DNA of 64,000 nucleotides from Herbihabitans rhizosphaerae (GTDB lineage: Bacteria; Actinomycetota; Actinomycetes; Mycobacteriales; Pseudonocardiaceae): positions 1-64,000 of the forward strand of contig NZ_SGWQ01000017.1 in assembly GCF_004216555.1 (NCBI RefSeq), written 5' to 3'. A program made the position numbers and the translations under genes. The notes beneath the pieces were generated by a model. The model searched no databases and was not told where the DNA came from. It was given only the letters and a program-made list of their open reading frames with translations. This document shows positions 61,246 to 64,000 of the stretch, one piece after another (the first letter of the stretch is position 1; the number at the start of each line of letters is the position of its first letter).

Positions 61246-62646
61246 TCAAGCAGTGCGTCGGAATCCGATCGCCGCGGTGATGGCGCCGAGACCGGCGAGG
61301 ACGCCGATGGCGGCGAACGCCGTGTGGAAGCCGGCGAGGCCGGTTCCGGCCACGAGAACCGTGGACACGGCGGCGACGCCTGCCGCGCCGCCGATCTCAC
61401 GCATCGTCTCGATTAGTCCCGAAGCGAGTCCTGATTCCGATTCTGTGACGCCGGACAGCGCGCCGATTTGCAGCGAGGGCACGCAGAGCCCGAAGCCGAG
61501 TCCGGCGAGCAGGAACGTCGGAAGCAGGTCGGAGACGTAGTCGGCGTCGGCGGGGACCCGCGTCAACCACACCATTCCGACGGTCAACAGTGCCAGGCCG
61601 ATGACCAGTAGGCGCCGCACGCTCACGGCGGCTGCGAGGCGACCGGCGACGAATGAGGTCACGAGGACGGTCGTTGTCGTGGCCAGCCACGCCAGACCAG
61701 TATGTGTCGGCGAGTAGCTGAGTCCCTGCTGCATCAGCAGCGATCCGAGGAAGATGAACGAGAAGAACGCGCCGAACGTGAGCAGCGCGGTGAAGTTCGC
61801 CGCGATGAGCGTGCGGTTCCTCAGCGCGCTGGCCGGCACGAGGGGTGCTGGTGAACGCTTCTCGAGCCAGACGAACGCGGCTATCAGCACGCCGGCCGCG
61901 ATGAACCACGCCAGTGTGATGGCGGAGGTCCATCCGTGGGTGGAGGCATGGTGGAGTGCGTAGACGAATGTCACAAGGCCGCCGGTCACCGTGCTCGCTG
62001 CTGCGATGTCGAGTCGCCCGGAACGGCCACGGGCCGCATCGGCCGCAAGGCCGATGGTGGCGAGTGCGATGAGCACGAGGCCGGTGGGAACGTTGATGAA
62101 GAACGCCCACCGCCAGCCCGGGCCGGCGGCGATGAGACCGCTCGCGACAACGCCGGCCGTTCCGCCCACGCTGGCGACGGCTCCGAGGATGCCGAGGGCT
62201 CGATTGCGTTCCCGCCCTTCGCGGAAGGTGACGGCCAGCAGCGACAAGGCTGCTGGTGCGGTGAGTGCCCCGCCCAACCCCTGGAGCCCACGGGCCGCGA
62301 CCAGAATACCGACGTGCTGCGCCACGCCCGCCAAAAGCGATGCGGCGGTGAACAAACCAAGGCCGGCAAGCAAGATCCGGCGCGGTCCCAACAGGTCGGT
62401 CATCCGGCCACCGACGAGGAGGAATCCGCCGAGCAGGAGGCCGTAGGCGACGACGACCCACTGCACGCTGCTCTGGCTGACGCCGAGGTCGCGCTGGATC
62501 GAGGGCAGGGCCACGTTCACGATGGCGATGTCAAGGCCCACCATCGCCTGGGCGGCGCACGCCAGGCCCAGCACGAGCCCGTGGCGAGGACGTGCGCCGG
62601 TCGGCGGAGCGGCGGCGGTTTCCCTGGGGCTTTCGATGACAGTCAT
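61246..62646 (-). CDS. MFS transporter, DHA2 (EmrB/QacA) drug-export family
   Basis: 466 residues from ATG 62644-62646 with AAAGGAG upstream. The DHA2 marks are visible: GLDIAIVNVALPSIQRDLGV in helix 1, QWVVVAYGLLLGGFLLVGGR in helix 2, GRMTDLLGPRR between helices 2 and 3, and RGLQGLGGALTAPAALSLLA in helix 4. About 14 hydrophobic segments are present. The family exports drugs or metabolites in exchange for protons. The next gene upstream encodes an SRPBCC protein 15 bp away on the same strand, so the two may be co-transcribed. Confidence 0.93.
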   Translation of the reverse strand: MTVIESPRETAAAPPTGARPRHGLVLGLACAAQAMVGLDIAIVNVALPSIQRDLGVSQSSVQWVVVAYGLLLGGFLLVGGRMTDLLGPRRILLAGLGLFTAASLLAGVAQHVGILVAARGLQGLGGALTAPAALSLLAVTFREGRERNRALGILGAVASVGGTAGVVASGLIAAGPGWRWAFFINVPTGLVLIALATIGLAADAARGRSGRLDIAAASTVTGGLVTFVYALHHASTHGWTSAITLAWFIAAGVLIAAFVWLEKRSPAPLVPASALRNRTLIAANFTALLTFGAFFSFIFLGSLLMQQGLSYSPTHTGLAWLATTTTVLVTSFVAGRLAAAVSVRRLLVIGLALLTVGMVWLTRVPADADYVSDLLPTFLLAGLGFGLCVPSLQIGALSGVTESESGLASGLIETMREIGGAAGVAAVSTVLVAGTGLAGFHTAFAAIGVLAGLGAITAAIGFRRTA

Positions 62647-62661
62647 GGTTCGTCGCTCCTT

Positions 62662-63168
62662 TCAGCTCGCGGCGGGGCGGTGGTAGCTCTGAATGGGCTG
62701 ACCGGTACCGGTCGTGATCAGTTGCGGCAGGCTCGTGGTGATGTAGAAGGTCCAGCCGCGCGAGCACGCGTCGAAGCACTCGGATTCGGCCGCGCTGAGC
62801 CCGACGTGGGTGAAACGCAGCGTCGTGCCGTTCTCGTCGGTGGTGATGTCGAAGACGACGTCGGTGTCGGTCCACTCGTCGCGGTCGTCGACGAAGGTGA
62901 GGTAGGAGTCCACGACGTGCCAGACCATCCGTCGGCCGGGCACGACCTCGGTGAGCTGGAACCGGGCGAAACGGATGCCCTCCTTGCCTTGGGCGGTCTC
63001 GCCGGCGTGGGTGAAGTCGTCGGTGAAGACGAACTCGTCGCGCGGGCCGGCGGTGTCGCCGATGATGTTCTCGTTCCACCATCCGCGCACGTTGGTGATG
63101 GCCGCGAAGACCTCGTCCGGCGTTTGGTCGACGGTCATGGTGGCGCTCAGGTACTCGGTGTTCGACAT
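62662..63168 (-). CDS. SRPBCC (AHSA1-like) domain protein
   Basis: 168 residues from ATG 63166-63168 with GAGAGG upstream; the longer frame to 63231 has no ribosome site. The AHSA1 pattern is clear: ATMTVDQTPDEVFAAITNVR, GWWNENIIGDTAGPRDEFVF, TRLRFTHVGL-like THVGLSAAESECFDACSRGW near the end. Such proteins bind hydrophobic ligands or act as stress-linked co-chaperone-like modules. In actinomycetes they are often encoded beside ECF sigma factors of the type found 112 bp upstream, which suggests joint regulation. Confidence 0.9.
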   Translation of the reverse strand: MSNTEYLSATMTVDQTPDEVFAAITNVRGWWNENIIGDTAGPRDEFVFTDDFTHAGETAQGKEGIRFARFQLTEVVPGRRMVWHVVDSYLTFVDDRDEWTDTDVVFDITTDENGTTLRFTHVGLSAAESECFDACSRGWTFYITTSLPQLITTGTGQPIQSYHRPAAS

Positions 63169-63280
63169 CGTTCTCGCCTCTCTGTCTGGTGGTTTGCCCC
63201 ACCGACGCGGGAGGTCGCCCGGGATCGACATCGACCGGGAAGAAATTCGAAAAAGTTGGCCGCGATGGTGTTCGTGCAGG

Positions 63281-64000
63281 TCAGAGGCTGCGCAGGCGTG
63301 CGGCCAGGTAGCGACGTTCGGCCTCGGACGGTGCCAGCTCCAGCGCCTCTTCGTATGCGGCGGCGGCCTCGGTGAGGCGGCCGCCCCGACGGAGAAGATC
63401 GGCCCGGGTCGCGGGCAGCAGGTAGTAGCCGTCGAGTTCGCCGGACTCGGCGAGCTGGTCGACGATGGCGAGCCCGGCGGGGATGCCGTCGGCCATCGCG
63501 ATCGCCACGGCGCGGTTGAGGTCCACCACGGGAGACGGCGCCAGGCGCGTCAGCTCGGCGTAGAGGGCGGCGATCTGTGGCCAATCGGTGGCTTCGGCGT
63601 CGGGTGCGGTGGCGTGACAGGCGGCGATCGCGGCCTGCACCTGATACGGCCCGGAACGCCGCATGGTCAACGCTTCGTCAAGCCTGGCTTCACCTTCGGC
63701 GATCAGCGCGCGATCCCACCGGGACCGGTCCTGGTTCTCCAACGTGACCAGCACGCCGTCGTCGGTGCGGCTCGCGCGGCGGGCCTCCAGCAGCAACATC
63801 AACGCCAACAGGCCGCGCGCCTCGGACTCGGTCGGCATCAGATGAACCAGTACCCGGGCGAGGTGGATCCCCTCGGCCGCCAGCGCCCTGCGCTCGTCCA
63901 CCTCGTCGTAGCCCTCGTTGAAGATCAGGTACAGCACCGCGAGGACCGCGGTCAGCCGCCGCGGCAGCAGCTCGGCCGGGGGAACGCGGTACGGGATCCC
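63281..64000 (-). CDS. ECF sigma factor with DUF6596 C-terminal domain (N-terminus outside window)
   Basis: 240 residues are visible; the frame is open to the right edge, so the sigma region 2 and 4 helices lie beyond it. The visible part has IPYRVPPAELLPRRLTAVLA, VLYLIFNEGYDE, LARVLVHLMPTESEARGLLA, then ENQDRSRWDRALIAEGEARL and a closing tetratricopeptide-like segment with RADLLRRGGRLTEAAAAYEE. This is the extended C-terminal domain of a widespread actinobacterial ECF group, usually encoded next to YCII or SRPBCC proteins, as here. No anti-sigma factor is visible. Confidence 0.92.
   Translation of the reverse strand, partial: GIPYRVPPAELLPRRLTAVLAVLYLIFNEGYDEVDERRALAAEGIHLARVLVHLMPTESEARGLLALMLLLEARRASRTDDGVLVTLENQDRSRWDRALIAEGEARLDEALTMRRSGPYQVQAAIAACHATAPDAEATDWPQIAALYAELTRLAPSPVVDLNRAVAIAMADGIPAGLAIVDQLAESGELDGYYLLPATRADLLRRGGRLTEAAAAYEEALELAPSEAERRYLAARLRSL

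Overview
The window is high-GC DNA with many GTG starts, dense 4-nt ATGA/GTGA gene overlaps and actinomycete-specific families: a Scr1-type XRE regulator paired with DUF397, an SAV2177-type methyltransferase, a large LAL-type LuxR regulator, a DUF222/HNH protein and PKD-tailed secreted proteases. This points to a filamentous soil actinomycete, most likely of the Pseudonocardiaceae. That placement is inference from gene content; there is no rRNA here. I found no tRNA, CRISPR array, insertion sequence or prophage.

Left part (1-14.6 kb). After a truncated DUF222/HNH gene and a strongly folded intergenic element comes a carbohydrate unit. A five-gene, translationally coupled catabolic operon on the minus strand (two Gfo/Idh/MocA oxidoreductases, a DUF993 TIM barrel, a sugar isomerase/epimerase-fold protein and a PmoA-like DUF6807 protein) is divergent from a LacI regulator. 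A sugar ABC transporter (lipoprotein plus two permeases) follows the regulator. Matching AAGCGCTT operators lie at both promoters, so this looks like one regulon for an unidentified sugar or glycoside. An XRE/DUF397 pair, a large secreted-type or toroid-like protein of unknown function and a VanZ-like membrane protein follow.

Middle part (14.9-35 kb). It holds a truncated membrane-protein gene, a SAM methyltransferase, a stand-alone molybdopterin oxidoreductase with a divergent TetR, and an ArsR-type regulator preceded by a 33-codon leader ORF and a strong hairpin. It also holds a membrane-anchored ECF-type sigma factor and a molybdenum hydroxylase cluster (MocA-like, MoxR, VWA, XdhC, then CoxS, CoxL form II, CoxM, CoxG) interrupted by a VapBC-type toxin-antitoxin pair. 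A LAL regulator plus terpene synthase operon closes the section.

Right part (35-64 kb). Decayed protease remnants precede an array of secreted proteases (one trypsin-like, three subtilisin-like, one M28-like), of which three carry near-identical PKD tails. Then come a GH1 beta-glycosidase, an iron-box-controlled DUF2470 protein and the glutamate synthase genes gltBD. A three-gene cassette follows: an Fe(II)/2-oxoglutarate oxygenase, a SAM methyltransferase and a carnitine-type O-acyltransferase. It sits next to a glycine betaine/choline-type ABC transporter. This combination resembles a pathway for making an O-acylated, hydroxylated and possibly N-methylated amino acid (carnitine-like), and is the most interesting candidate for an undescribed system. 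The window ends with an MFS exporter, an SRPBCC protein and a truncated ECF sigma factor.
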